This document shows, in pieces, positions 1 to 7,963 of a DNA stretch of 11,846 nucleotides. Source of the DNA: Lachnospiraceae bacterium UBA1753 (GTDB lineage Bacteria; Bacillota; Clostridia; Lachnospirales; Lachnospiraceae); the NCBI GenBank assembly GCA_002317595.1, contig DCHL01000106.1, forward strand, positions 542 to 12,387. The letters are read 5' to 3'. Below the pieces are notes generated by a model. The model was not told where the DNA came from. It ran no database searches and saw nothing but the letters and a program-made list of their open reading frames with translations. Positions within the stretch are counted from its first letter, which is position 1, and each line of letters starts with the position of its first letter. The position numbers and the translations under genes are program-made.

Positions 1-132
1 AAGAAAACTAGAATAAAGAAAACTAATTTTTGCGCAATTTCGGTGTTATTTTAAGAAATTGCTATATTACATTCTTTTACTTGCAGTCCGCTTATAAATA
101 GTGATATTATTAAATTTGGATTTTATTATTTT
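1..132 (+). promoter_or_regulatory. AT-rich leader upstream of argH
   Basis: No coding region is visible here. The stretch is AT-rich. It contains a direct repeat of the decamer AAGAAAACTA at 1-10 and 16-25, and a promoter candidate at 81-110 listed separately. I see no terminator hairpin, tRNA-like fold or riboswitch core. The left edge of the window cuts the region, so the upstream gene is unknown. Confidence 0.5.
81..110 (+). promoter_or_regulatory. Candidate sigma-A promoter with extended -10, driving argH and the downstream genes
   Basis: A -35-like TTGCAG lies at 81-86. After 18 nt comes a -10-like TATTAT at 105-110, preceded by TG at 102-103, which gives the extended -10 arrangement TGnTATTAT. 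Transcription would start near 117 and leave a leader of about 37 nt before the argH start. An overlapping alternative (TTACAT at 67-72 with TATAAA at 93-98) has a 20-nt spacer and is weaker. No other convincing promoter is visible before 10472, so this one may serve eight genes. This is motif matching only. Confidence 0.5.
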
Positions 133-138
133 TTGATA

Positions 139-145
139 AGAGAGG
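139..145 (+). promoter_or_regulatory. Ribosome binding site that decides the argH start
   Basis: AGAGAGG ends 8 nt before ATG at 154 but only 2 nt before the in-frame ATG at 148. An in-frame TTG at 133 lies upstream of the site. Spacing therefore favours 154, which also gives the usual ArgH N-terminus MAQLWGGRF. Confidence 0.7.
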
Positions 146-153
146 ACATGCAT

Positions 154-1530
154 ATGGCACAGTTATGGGGTGGTCGTTTCACCAAGGAGACAGACCAGCT
201 TGTATATCAGTTTAACGCATCCATTACCTTTGATAAGAGATTTTATTCCCAGGATATCCGTGGCAGTATTGCCCATGTGACAATGCTTGCAAAACAGGGG
301 ATTCTCACTGATGAGGAGAGGGATGCCATCATAGAAGGTCTCAAAGGCATTTTGTCAGATCTCGAGACTGGTAAACTCATTATTACAACAGAATATGAGG
401 ATATTCATTCCTTTGTTGAAGCGAATCTTATAGACAGAATTGGAGATGTCGGTAAGAAACTCCATACCGGACGGAGCAGAAATGATCAGGTTGCCCTTGA
501 TATGAGGCTTTATATCCGTGATGAGATTGGTGAGATGGATGAGCTTCTTAAGGATATGCTCTCAACACTGCTTTCTATTATGGAAAATAACACTGAGACC
601 TATATGCCTGGATTCACTCATCTGCAGAAGGCGCAGCCAATTACTCTGGCACATCACATTGGTGCATATTTTGAGATGTTCAGGCGTGACAGGGAGAGGC
701 TTTCTGACATTAAGAAGAGGATGAATTTCTGTCCTTTGGGCGCAGGAGCTCTGGCTGGTACTACATATCCGCTTGACAGATTCTTTTCTGCCGAACTTAT
801 GGAATTTACAGCACCTACCAGGAATTCAATTGATTCAGTTGCCGATAGGGATTACCTGATTGAATTTTTGTCTGCAATGTCCACTATCATGATGCATCTT
901 TCAAGATTTTCTGAAGAAGTAATTCTGTGGAACAGCAATGAGTATAAGTTTGTCGAGATAGATGACGGCTTCTCAACAGGATCGTCCATCATGCCTCAGA
1001 AGAAGAACCCTGATATTGCTGAGCTCGTAAGAGGAAAGACCGGTAGAGTATACGGCGCACTGATGAGCATGCTCACCACAATGAAGGGCATTCCCCTTGC
1101 GTACAACAAAGATATGCAGGAGGATAAGGAGCTTGTATTTGATGCCATCGATAATACAAAAGGCTGCATTGCACTCTTTAATGGAATGATGAAAACCATA
1201 ACCTTTAATAATGATATTATGGCCGAGAGTGCAAAGCATGGCTTCACAAACGCTACTGATGCGGCTGACTATCTTGTAAACCATGGAGTTCCCTTCCGTG
1301 ATGCCCATGGCATTGTGGGGCAGCTCGTGCTTGCATGCATAGATAGAAGATGCAGTCTTGATGACCTGCCTCTTTCTGCATACAAGGAAATAAGTCCAGT
1401 ATTTGAAGAGGACATTTATGATGCGATTTCGCTCAAAACCTGTGTTGAAAAACGTCTTACCTACGGTGCTCCTGGACCCGAGGTGATGAAGCAGGTAATT
1501 GATGAGTGCAAAAAATATTTAAATTACTAA
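154..1530 (+). CDS. argH: Argininosuccinate lyase
   Basis: This cytosolic enzyme splits argininosuccinate into arginine and fumarate, the last step of arginine synthesis. The 458-residue product has normal family length and belongs to the fumarase/aspartase superfamily. Visible landmarks are MAQLWGGRF at the N-terminus, HTGRSRND at 104-111, GFTHLQ at 153-158 containing the conserved His156, and the superfamily signature GSSIMPQKKNPD at 276-287, whose mobile loop carries the catalytic serine. ATG 154 is chosen because AGAGAGG lies 8 nt upstream. The usual partner argG is not in the window, so argH is either separated from it or argG lies to the left. asd follows after 26 nt, which makes this the first gene of the apparent operon. 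Identification is secure from the motifs. Confidence 0.97.
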   Translation: MAQLWGGRFTKETDQLVYQFNASITFDKRFYSQDIRGSIAHVTMLAKQGILTDEERDAIIEGLKGILSDLETGKLIITTEYEDIHSFVEANLIDRIGDVGKKLHTGRSRNDQVALDMRLYIRDEIGEMDELLKDMLSTLLSIMENNTETYMPGFTHLQKAQPITLAHHIGAYFEMFRRDRERLSDIKKRMNFCPLGAGALAGTTYPLDRFFSAELMEFTAPTRNSIDSVADRDYLIEFLSAMSTIMMHLSRFSEEVILWNSNEYKFVEIDDGFSTGSSIMPQKKNPDIAELVRGKTGRVYGALMSMLTTMKGIPLAYNKDMQEDKELVFDAIDNTKGCIALFNGMMKTITFNNDIMAESAKHGFTNATDAADYLVNHGVPFRDAHGIVGQLVLACIDRRCSLDDLPLSAYKEISPVFEEDIYDAISLKTCVEKRLTYGAPGPEVMKQVIDECKKYLNY

Positions 1531-1556
1531 GTGATTAATTTTGAGGAGGAAATATT

Positions 1557-2651
1557 ATGAACAAGAAACTTAAGGTAGGTATTTTAGGTGGAACAGGTAT
1601 GGTTGGACAGAGATTCATCTGTCTTCTCGACAACCACCCCTGGTTTGAGGTTACAACAATTGCAGCTTCCGCAAGAAGTGCTGGAAAGACATACGAGGAA
1701 GCAGTTGGCGATAACTGGAAGCTTGATATTCCCATGCCTGAGGCTGTTAAAAAAATCGTTGTAAAGAACGTTGCTGAGGTTGAGGAAGTTGCAAGAGACG
1801 TTGACTTTGTATTCTCGGCAGTAAACATGTCAAAGGATGAGATCAAGGCAATTGAGGAAGAGTATGCAAAGACAGAGACTCCTGTTGTATCAAACAACTC
1901 AGCTCACCGCTGGACTCCTGATGTTCCCATGATTATTCCTGAGATTAATCCTGAGCATGCTGAGGTTATCAAGTCACAGAGAGAGAGACTTGGAACAAAG
2001 TACGGTTTTATCGCTGTAAAGCCTAACTGTTCAATCCAGTCATATACTCCCTGCCTTGCAGCATGGAAGGAGTTTGAGCCCGTTGAGGTTGTTGCTACAA
2101 CATATCAGGCCATTTCAGGTGCTGGTAAGAACTTCAAGGACTGGCCTGAGATGGTTGGAAATATCATTCCTTTCATTGGCGGCGAAGAGGAGAAGTCTGA
2201 GCAGGAGCCTTTAAGGGTATTTGGACATATTGAGGATGGTAAAATTGTGAAGGCAACTCTTCCTGTAATTACAACACAGTGTATCAGAGTTCCTGTTCTC
2301 AACGGACATACAGCCGCTGTATTTGTTAAGTTCAATAAGAAGGTAACAAAGGAAGAACTCATTGCAAAGCTTGAAGCCTTCAAGGGTGCTCCTCAAGAGC
2401 TTGACCTTCCTTCTGCTCCCAAGCAGTTCATCCAGTATCTTCAGGAGGACAATCGTCCTCAGGTTACAGAGGATGTTGATTTCGAGAACGGCATGGGTGT
2501 TTCAATTGGACGTCTCCGCGAGGATATCGTTTATGATTACAAGTTTGTAGGCCTTTCACACAACACTGTAAGAGGAGCAGCAGGTGGCGGAGTTCTCTGT
2601 GCTGAGCTTCTCGCAGCTAAGGGATACATCACTGCAAAGAGTGACAGATAA
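1557..2651 (+). CDS. asd: Aspartate-semialdehyde dehydrogenase, yeast/archaeal (non-USG-1) type
   Basis: The enzyme reduces aspartyl phosphate with NADPH to aspartate semialdehyde, the branch point toward lysine/diaminopimelate, threonine and methionine. The 364-residue protein starts with a Rossmann nucleotide-binding loop, GGTGMVGQ at 11-18. The catalytic cysteine is Cys158 in KPNCSIQSYTP. The likely catalytic base is His251 in RVPVLNGHTAAV. The sequence SNNSAHRW near 112-119 and the overall pattern match the yeast Hom2/archaeal branch, not the Escherichia coli branch. A strong GAGGAGGA lies 7 nt before the ATG. Codon use looks strongly biased (mostly AAG for Lys, GTT/GTA for Val), as expected for an abundant enzyme. 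It sits between argH and a c-di-GMP gene with 26-nt gaps on each side. Function is secure; the subtype is recalled from family knowledge. Confidence 0.96.
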   Translation: MNKKLKVGILGGTGMVGQRFICLLDNHPWFEVTTIAASARSAGKTYEEAVGDNWKLDIPMPEAVKKIVVKNVAEVEEVARDVDFVFSAVNMSKDEIKAIEEEYAKTETPVVSNNSAHRWTPDVPMIIPEINPEHAEVIKSQRERLGTKYGFIAVKPNCSIQSYTPCLAAWKEFEPVEVVATTYQAISGAGKNFKDWPEMVGNIIPFIGGEEEKSEQEPLRVFGHIEDGKIVKATLPVITTQCIRVPVLNGHTAAVFVKFNKKVTKEELIAKLEAFKGAPQELDLPSAPKQFIQYLQEDNRPQVTEDVDFENGMGVSIGRLREDIVYDYKFVGLSHNTVRGAAGGGVLCAELLAAKGYITAKSDR

Positions 2652-2660
2652 TTTTTTATA

Positions 2661-2666
2661 AAGGAG
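2661..2666 (+). promoter_or_regulatory. Ribosome binding site for the GGDEF-EAL gene
   Basis: AAGGAG lies 11 nt before ATG 2678 and only 2 nt before an in-frame TTG at 2669. The TTG is too close, so ATG 2678 is preferred although its spacing is slightly long. Confidence 0.55.
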
Positions 2667-2677
2667 TTTTGCGCCGG

Positions 2678-4480
2678 ATGGATGCAACTTATTATCAGCT
2701 TGATATGCTGAAAACTCTAAATGAAAAATTGAAGAACAGTGATAGAATCAACAGGGCTTTCCTTAAGATTTCAGGCCATGCTTATTGTTATTACAATTAC
2801 AACATGGATTGTTTTGAGGCGGCTGGAGACTGGCAGAGTCTCTGCGGTCTTCAGATCAGATACTTATCTGACCTGGACCTGCTAAGTGACTATGTTGCAC
2901 AGGAGGATACTGATACTCTTATCAGTATCCTCAATGCTGAAAAATCCGGCCAGGAGATGGTGATTGGTACTGTTGGTCTTAGGGAGGGTTCTATCCAGCT
3001 TGAGATGATTGCTTATGTCAATTATTCACTGACAGGAAGTCCTATTGAGAAATTCATTCTCATTCAGGATATCTCAAGGGTTGATAAGAAGAAAAAGGAA
3101 CTTGAGTACCTTGCATATTTTGATACACTGACAGGCCTGTGCAATCGAAATTATTTTGTAAATAAGCTTCAGGAGTATATTGATAAAGCAGCTGCGATGA
3201 ATACATCGGTAAGTCTTGCAATGCTTGATATTGATGGCTTCAAGCGTGTCAATGACTCAATCGGTCTTATTCTTGGCGATGAGCTTATTCAGGACGTCGG
3301 TGTTTTCCTTAAGGAATTTGAGAACGAAAATATTACTGTCGGCAGATTTGGTGCTGACGTATTCAATATAGCAATTTTTGACCCAGGCGGAATGAATTCC
3401 ATGGAGCATATTTTTTCACGTCTATCAAGACGCCTGAAGCGTCCATTCATTCTGTCAAATGGTGATGAAATAACAATCACTATGAGCTGTGGTGTTGCTG
3501 AATACCCAGAAGGCGGCGATAGCAGTTTTGTTGTGATTAAAAATGCGGAAATTGCGATGTTCAGGGCAAAGGAGACAAACAGAGGTGGTATAGCCTTCTT
3601 TGATCAGGACATGCTTGATGAATTCCTGAAGACTATTTCCATTGAGCACAGGCTTAAGGATGCTATTGAGACAAACAGCTTTGTTCTCTACTATCAGCCT
3701 CAGTTTGATTCAATGACAGGCGCACTAAGAGGTGCTGAGGCACTTATCAGGTGGAGGGATTACGATGGGACCATAATTAGTCCCGCAGACTTTATTCCTG
3801 TTGCTGAAAAGAGCGGAGCAATAATTGCCATCGGCAACTGGGTGCTGAAGGAAGCGATTTCCACGCTTTCGTCCTGGAAGCGGCAGTTTAATTTTGACGG
3901 CATAATTTCTGTCAATCTGTCAGCGCTGCAGCTTAAAAAGGATGACCTTGATTCCAGAATCCTTAAGCTTCTTTCTGACTATAATGTGGAGCCTAAGAAT
4001 CTTGAGCTTGAGATAACTGAATCTGTATTTATTGATGATTACAAAGAAGTCATCGAAAAGCTTCGCGTTATAAAGGATGCAGGAATAAGGATTTCCCTGG
4101 ATGATTTTGGTACAGGCTTTTCATCACTTTCTTATCTCAGGGAGCTTCCTATTGACACTCTGAAGATTGATAAGAGCTTTGTTGATTCGCTTACAAATGA
4201 TGAGACGACGGGAATTATCACTGAGTCCATCATCAAGATGGTAAAGCAGCTTGGAATGAAGACTGTTGCCGAGGGTGTTGAGAACGAGTCTCAGTATGAG
4301 TGGCTCAGAAATATTGAGTGTGACACTATTCAGGGCTATCTTCTTGGAAAGCCAATGCCCGCAATAGATTTTGAGGGTCTTCTTTACAAGAATATGTCCA
4401 ATGAGCTTGAGAAAGAAAACAGACAGAACGAGAAAAAGCGAACGTTTATTATTCCGGCAGAGTTTCCGGATGATTTTTGA
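2678..4480 (+). CDS. PAS-like/degenerate GGDEF/EAL protein, probable c-di-GMP phosphodiesterase
   Basis: The product has 600 residues from ATG 2678. Residues 1 to about 135 form a PAS-like sensory region without visible membrane segments, so it is probably cytoplasmic. A GGDEF domain follows, with DTLTGLCNR at 149-157, but its active-site loop reads RFGADVF (223-229): the second Gly is Ala and the Glu is Val. No RxxD inhibitory site is present. Diguanylate cyclase activity is therefore unlikely, although GTP binding could remain. The EAL domain (about 325-570) looks intact: EAL at 354-356, VNLS with Asn413, EITES near 445-449, DDFGTG from 475, Lys496, AEGVE with Glu532, and QGY with Gln552. 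These are the metal-binding and catalytic positions of active EAL enzymes. The best inference is hydrolysis of c-di-GMP to pGpG, perhaps tuned by the GGDEF and PAS parts. A basic tail of about 25 residues ends the protein. Confidence 0.9.
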   Translation: MDATYYQLDMLKTLNEKLKNSDRINRAFLKISGHAYCYYNYNMDCFEAAGDWQSLCGLQIRYLSDLDLLSDYVAQEDTDTLISILNAEKSGQEMVIGTVGLREGSIQLEMIAYVNYSLTGSPIEKFILIQDISRVDKKKKELEYLAYFDTLTGLCNRNYFVNKLQEYIDKAAAMNTSVSLAMLDIDGFKRVNDSIGLILGDELIQDVGVFLKEFENENITVGRFGADVFNIAIFDPGGMNSMEHIFSRLSRRLKRPFILSNGDEITITMSCGVAEYPEGGDSSFVVIKNAEIAMFRAKETNRGGIAFFDQDMLDEFLKTISIEHRLKDAIETNSFVLYYQPQFDSMTGALRGAEALIRWRDYDGTIISPADFIPVAEKSGAIIAIGNWVLKEAISTLSSWKRQFNFDGIISVNLSALQLKKDDLDSRILKLLSDYNVEPKNLELEITESVFIDDYKEVIEKLRVIKDAGIRISLDDFGTGFSSLSYLRELPIDTLKIDKSFVDSLTNDETTGIITESIIKMVKQLGMKTVAEGVENESQYEWLRNIECDTIQGYLLGKPMPAIDFEGLLYKNMSNELEKENRQNEKKRTFIIPAEFPDDF

Positions 4481-4482
4481 GG
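4479..4482 (+). promoter_or_regulatory. Ribosome binding site overlapping the upstream stop codon
   Basis: GAGG at 4479-4482 overlaps the TGA stop (4478-4480) of the EAL gene and lies 6 nt before ATG 4489. An in-frame TTG at 4477 also exists but has no ribosome binding site of its own. Ribosomes finishing the EAL protein could restart here, so translational coupling is plausible. Confidence 0.55.
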
Positions 4483-4488
4483 ATAGAG

Positions 4489-5832
4489 ATGCTACTTGGC
4501 AGAGGAAACGAAACTAAATATCTGGAGAACTGCTATTCAAAGGATGGAAGCCAGCTTATTGTAATGTATGGCCGCGAGGGCGTCGGTAAGACCAGCCTTA
4601 TCATGGATTTCTGTAAGGGCAGGGAATATGAGTATTACCTTGCAAGAGCATGTTCTGAAGGCCAGCAGCTTGCCCTTATGGCTGGCGAGCTTGGCTGCGA
4701 GCCGACTTATGATTCAGTTTTTACAAGAATTACGGTAGGTCATTGCCGCAAGAAAATCCTTGTGATTGATGAATTCCAATATATGGTCAAGGCTTCTGAT
4801 GATTTCATGAAGCAGATCATAAGGCTTATTCACGATAATTTTAACAACCAGCCAGTCATGGTAGTTCTGTGTTCCTCAGCGTTTTCATGGGTTGAGAACG
4901 ATATGGTTACTCAGATAGGAGAGGCGGCCTATGAGATATCTGGATTCCTTAAGGTTAAGGAACTGTCGTTCCTTGACCTTGTAAGGCGCTTCCAGCGTTT
5001 TTCATTTGGCGATGCCATGGGTGTGTATGCAGTTCTTGGCGGAGTTCCAGGACTCTGGAGATATTTCAATTCAGCTCTTTCACTTAAGGATAATATCTGC
5101 AGGACAATCCTCAAAAAGGGAACAGTAATGAACAGGCAGGTTGATTTTGAAATTGCAGAAAAATTGAGGGAACCTGCAGTCTACCATACCATTCTTTCGA
5201 GAATGGCGGCGGGCGAAGATAAGCTGAATGAGCTTTATAATTCAACCGGGTACAGCAGGGCCAAGATAAGTGTTTATCTTAAGAACCTGATGGAACTTGA
5301 GATTGTAGAAAAAATATATTCGGTTGAGACTGATGGGCATGACAATGCCCGCAAGGGAATATACAGAATAAAGAATCATCTGATTCTTTTCTGGTTTAAG
5401 TTCGTATTCCCTCACCTTTCGATGCTCGAATTCATGAGCGAGGAAGAGTTCTATGATAAATATATTGCCGATGGTATCCGTGCCTTCGAGGCTCCCTTCT
5501 TTAAGGAAGTCTGCAGGGAGTACATGGAACTTCTGGCACAGTCATCATCACTTCCAGTCAGCATTGAAGGCTTTGGAAGCTGGTGTGGCAAGGTCGGCGA
5601 TATTGATGTTCTCGGAATTTCTGAAGATGGAAAAGTTATTGCGGGAATGTGTGGATGGGAGAAGGATTTTATCACCTACGAAGATTATGAATGGCTTCAG
5701 TTCTGCGTTAAGATGGCAAAGCTAAAGGCCGATTACTATTACTTCTTTACCGGCGGCGATTTTGACGAAAAGCTTAAGGCTGAGGCCGAGGTGAAGAAGA
5801 ATATTACACTGGTAGATCCTTCGCAGCTTTAA
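4489..5832 (+). CDS. P-loop ATPase with DUF234-like C-terminal domain
   Basis: The product has 447 residues and resembles the archaeal-type ATPase family often annotated as ATPase_2 plus DUF234; its cellular role is unknown. A Walker A motif GREGVGKTS occupies about 28-36 with Lys34. A hydrophobic Walker B strand ILVIDEFQ follows at 90-97 (Asp94, Glu95). VLCSSAF near 127-132 fits a sensor strand. Residues about 225-285 look like a winged helix with a sequence-specific fold (TGYSRAKISVYLKNL). The C-terminal part (about 300-447) corresponds to DUF234, thought to have a PD-(D/E)XK nuclease-like fold. Asp373 is present in GDIDVL, but the expected ECK-type segment reads GMCGW (386-390), so nuclease activity is doubtful. 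No signal peptide or membrane segment is visible. It starts 8 nt after the EAL gene and ends 15 nt before topB. Many genomes carry several paralogues of this family. Confidence 0.82.
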   Translation: MLLGRGNETKYLENCYSKDGSQLIVMYGREGVGKTSLIMDFCKGREYEYYLARACSEGQQLALMAGELGCEPTYDSVFTRITVGHCRKKILVIDEFQYMVKASDDFMKQIIRLIHDNFNNQPVMVVLCSSAFSWVENDMVTQIGEAAYEISGFLKVKELSFLDLVRRFQRFSFGDAMGVYAVLGGVPGLWRYFNSALSLKDNICRTILKKGTVMNRQVDFEIAEKLREPAVYHTILSRMAAGEDKLNELYNSTGYSRAKISVYLKNLMELEIVEKIYSVETDGHDNARKGIYRIKNHLILFWFKFVFPHLSMLEFMSEEEFYDKYIADGIRAFEAPFFKEVCREYMELLAQSSSLPVSIEGFGSWCGKVGDIDVLGISEDGKVIAGMCGWEKDFITYEDYEWLQFCVKMAKLKADYYYFFTGGDFDEKLKAEAEVKKNITLVDPSQL

Positions 5833-5847
5833 GGATATACATACTAT

Positions 5848-7962
5848 ATGGGAAAATCTTTATTTATAACCGAGAAACCAAGTGTAGCGAAGCAGTTTGC
5901 CGAGGTGCTTGGTTCTAAGGGATTAAAAAATAATAGGAGCTACTTTGAGAATGATGACTATATCATTACCTGGTGTGTCGGTCATCTTGTTACAATGAGC
6001 TATCCTGATGCTTATGATCCCGCACTTAAAAAATGGAAAATGGAGACGATTCCATTCCTTCCTGAAAAATACAAGTATGAGATTAGTACATCAACGCAGG
6101 CTCAGTTCAATGTGGTAAAAAGCCTGCTGACAAGAAGTGACGTTGATACAATTTATGTCTGTACCGACTCTGGACGAGAGGGAGAATATATCTACAGGCT
6201 TGTAGAGCAGGAATCCTTTGGCGGTGTACCTGTCGGAAAGAACAGACGAAGAGTATGGATTGACTCACAGACTGAGGATGAGATAAAGAGAGGCATCAAG
6301 GAAGCAAAAGACCTCTCAGAGTACGATAACCTTTCAGATGCGGCGTATCTTCGCGCTAAGGAAGATTATCTGATGGGAATTAATTTTTCAAGGGCACTTA
6401 CGCTTAAGTACGGCGATGGAATCGCAAGGTTCCTCGGTCAGAAATATTCAGTCGTAGCTGTTGGAAGAGTAATGACCTGCGTTCTTGGAATGGTTGTAAG
6501 ACGCGAGCGCGAAATCAGAGAGTTTGTAAAGACGCCCTTTTACAGAGTTGTGTCATCAGTTGTACCGCTGCCCTGTGAGGAGGCAGGTACAGCAGATAAA
6601 AGCATAATCTTTGATGCCGAGTGGAAGGCAGTTCCAGGGACAAAATATTTCGAGACACCAGCTCTATACAAGGAGAATGGATTTAAGAAAGAGGAGGATG
6701 CCAAGGAACTCATCCAGATGGTATACGATGGAAGTTCTTATAAGGCAGTTGATCCCGCCCTGGTTCCGGCAGTCATTGAAAGTGCAGAGCGTAAGACTGA
6801 GAAGAAGTCTGCACCTCTTCTTTATAACCTTGCAGAGCTGCAGAATGACTGCGCAAAGCTCTTCAAGATAAGTCCTGATGAGACGCTGAGGGTAATCCAG
6901 GAACTCTATGAGAGAAAGCTGCTGACATACCCCCGTACTGATGCAAGAGTGCTTTCCACAGCCATTGCCAAGGAGATAGATAAGAATATTAAAGGTCTTC
7001 TATATTATCCTCAGGTTGCTCCTTTTGCCAAGGAGATTCTTGATGGTGGCATGTACAAGGGCATTGAGAAAACAAAATACACAAACGATAAGATGATTAC
7101 AGACCATTATGCAATCATTCCGACAGGGCAGGGATTAAATGGCCTTGGTTCCCTTCCGCCCCTTTCGCAGAAGGTCTATGAGATTGTCGCAAGACGTTTC
7201 CTTGCAATTTTTTACGGGCCAACTGTGTATCAGAAGATGTCACTTGCAGCTGTAACGGAATGCGGAGAAAAATTTTTTGCGGGCTTTAAGGTTATGACCG
7301 ACGAGGGCTTCAGGAAGGCTACAAAGTATTCATTTGTAAAGCCTAAGATTGCAGAGGCAAAATCTTCGGATGAAACTTCTGATGAGAAGAAGGATGAAGA
7401 GAAAGAGGATGAGCAGGGTGTAAATCCTGAACTTCTGAAGGCACTTAAAGTCATTAAGAAGGGCTCAAAGGTAACACTTCGCGACCTGGCAATAAAAGAA
7501 GGTGAGACAAAGCCTCCTTCAAGGTACAATTCCGGTGCACTCATAATTGCAATGGAGAACGCCGGCAAGTTCATTGAGGACGAGGAACTCCGTGAGCAGA
7601 TAAAGGGTTCAGGAATAGGAACAGCTGCTACAAGGGGTGAAATCCTTAAGAAACTTGATACCAACAAATATCTTAAAACCAATAGCAAGACACAGATTGT
7701 CACTCCGACATTACTTGGCGAAATGATATTTGAGGTTGTACGATGCTCCATTCCGCAGCTCCTGAATGCCGAACTGACTGCCAGCTGGGAGAAGGGGCTA
7801 TCAATGGTCGCTGAAGGTACTGTATCAGAGAAGGACTACATGCAGAAGCTTAACACCTATGTGGGTAAGCGGACGCAGGCTGTCAAGGGACTGAATAATG
7901 CAGGTGCGCTGCAGGGTGCATATGTATATATAAATGGATTTTACAGTAAGGAAAAGAAATAG
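5848..7962 (+). CDS. topB: DNA topoisomerase III, type IA
   Basis: The enzyme cuts one DNA strand through a tyrosyl link, passes DNA through the gap and reseals it, helping to resolve replication and recombination intermediates. The 704-residue product begins with a TOPRIM domain: Glu9 in FITEKPS and CTDSGREGE at 105-113. The second Asp of the usual DxD is Gly109, a variation I recall as common in Firmicute TopB. The catalytic tyrosine is Tyr361 in LTYPRTD. GSGIGTAATR near 587-596 matches the conserved type IA motif. A highly acidic, lysine-rich insertion lies at about 503-523. The C-terminus ends in FYSKEKK with no zinc-finger cysteines. AAGGA at 5831-5835, overlapping the upstream stop, lies 12 nt before the ATG. 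Plasmid-type relatives exist, but nothing nearby suggests a mobile element. Confidence 0.94.
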   Translation: MGKSLFITEKPSVAKQFAEVLGSKGLKNNRSYFENDDYIITWCVGHLVTMSYPDAYDPALKKWKMETIPFLPEKYKYEISTSTQAQFNVVKSLLTRSDVDTIYVCTDSGREGEYIYRLVEQESFGGVPVGKNRRRVWIDSQTEDEIKRGIKEAKDLSEYDNLSDAAYLRAKEDYLMGINFSRALTLKYGDGIARFLGQKYSVVAVGRVMTCVLGMVVRREREIREFVKTPFYRVVSSVVPLPCEEAGTADKSIIFDAEWKAVPGTKYFETPALYKENGFKKEEDAKELIQMVYDGSSYKAVDPALVPAVIESAERKTEKKSAPLLYNLAELQNDCAKLFKISPDETLRVIQELYERKLLTYPRTDARVLSTAIAKEIDKNIKGLLYYPQVAPFAKEILDGGMYKGIEKTKYTNDKMITDHYAIIPTGQGLNGLGSLPPLSQKVYEIVARRFLAIFYGPTVYQKMSLAAVTECGEKFFAGFKVMTDEGFRKATKYSFVKPKIAEAKSSDETSDEKKDEEKEDEQGVNPELLKALKVIKKGSKVTLRDLAIKEGETKPPSRYNSGALIIAMENAGKFIEDEELREQIKGSGIGTAATRGEILKKLDTNKYLKTNSKTQIVTPTLLGEMIFEVVRCSIPQLLNAELTASWEKGLSMVAEGTVSEKDYMQKLNTYVGKRTQAVKGLNNAGALQGAYVYINGFYSKEKK
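7948..7952 (+). promoter_or_regulatory. Ribosome binding site inside the 3' end of topB
   Basis: AAGGA lies within the last codons of topB, 11 nt before ATG 7964. That ATG comes one base after the topB stop TAG (7960-7962). An upstream in-frame ATG at 7934 has no comparable site and would overlap topB by 29 nt, so 7964 is preferred. Confidence 0.6.
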
Positions 7963-7963
7963 T

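Noticed and set aside
1..132. Possible T-box or arginine riboswitch-like leader for argH
   Set aside because: The likely transcript leader is only about 37 nt, and no specifier stem, T-box sequence or terminator hairpin is visible.
973..1308. 111-codon minus-strand open frame inside argH
   Set aside because: It overlaps the catalytic signature region of argH and shows no motif of its own.
1535..1897. 120-codon minus-strand open frame opposite the start of asd
   Set aside because: It mirrors the asd codons, and no domain is seen.
7230..7751. 173-codon open frame on the minus strand inside topB
   Set aside because: It is rich in Ser and Phe, as expected from the complement of the Lys/Glu-rich topB frame. 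It has no recognisable domain and lies fully within a conserved gene.
5848..7962. TopB as a marker of an integrative conjugative element
   Set aside because: No relaxase, conjugation, integrase or attachment-site signal is nearby, and the neighbours are housekeeping or signalling genes.
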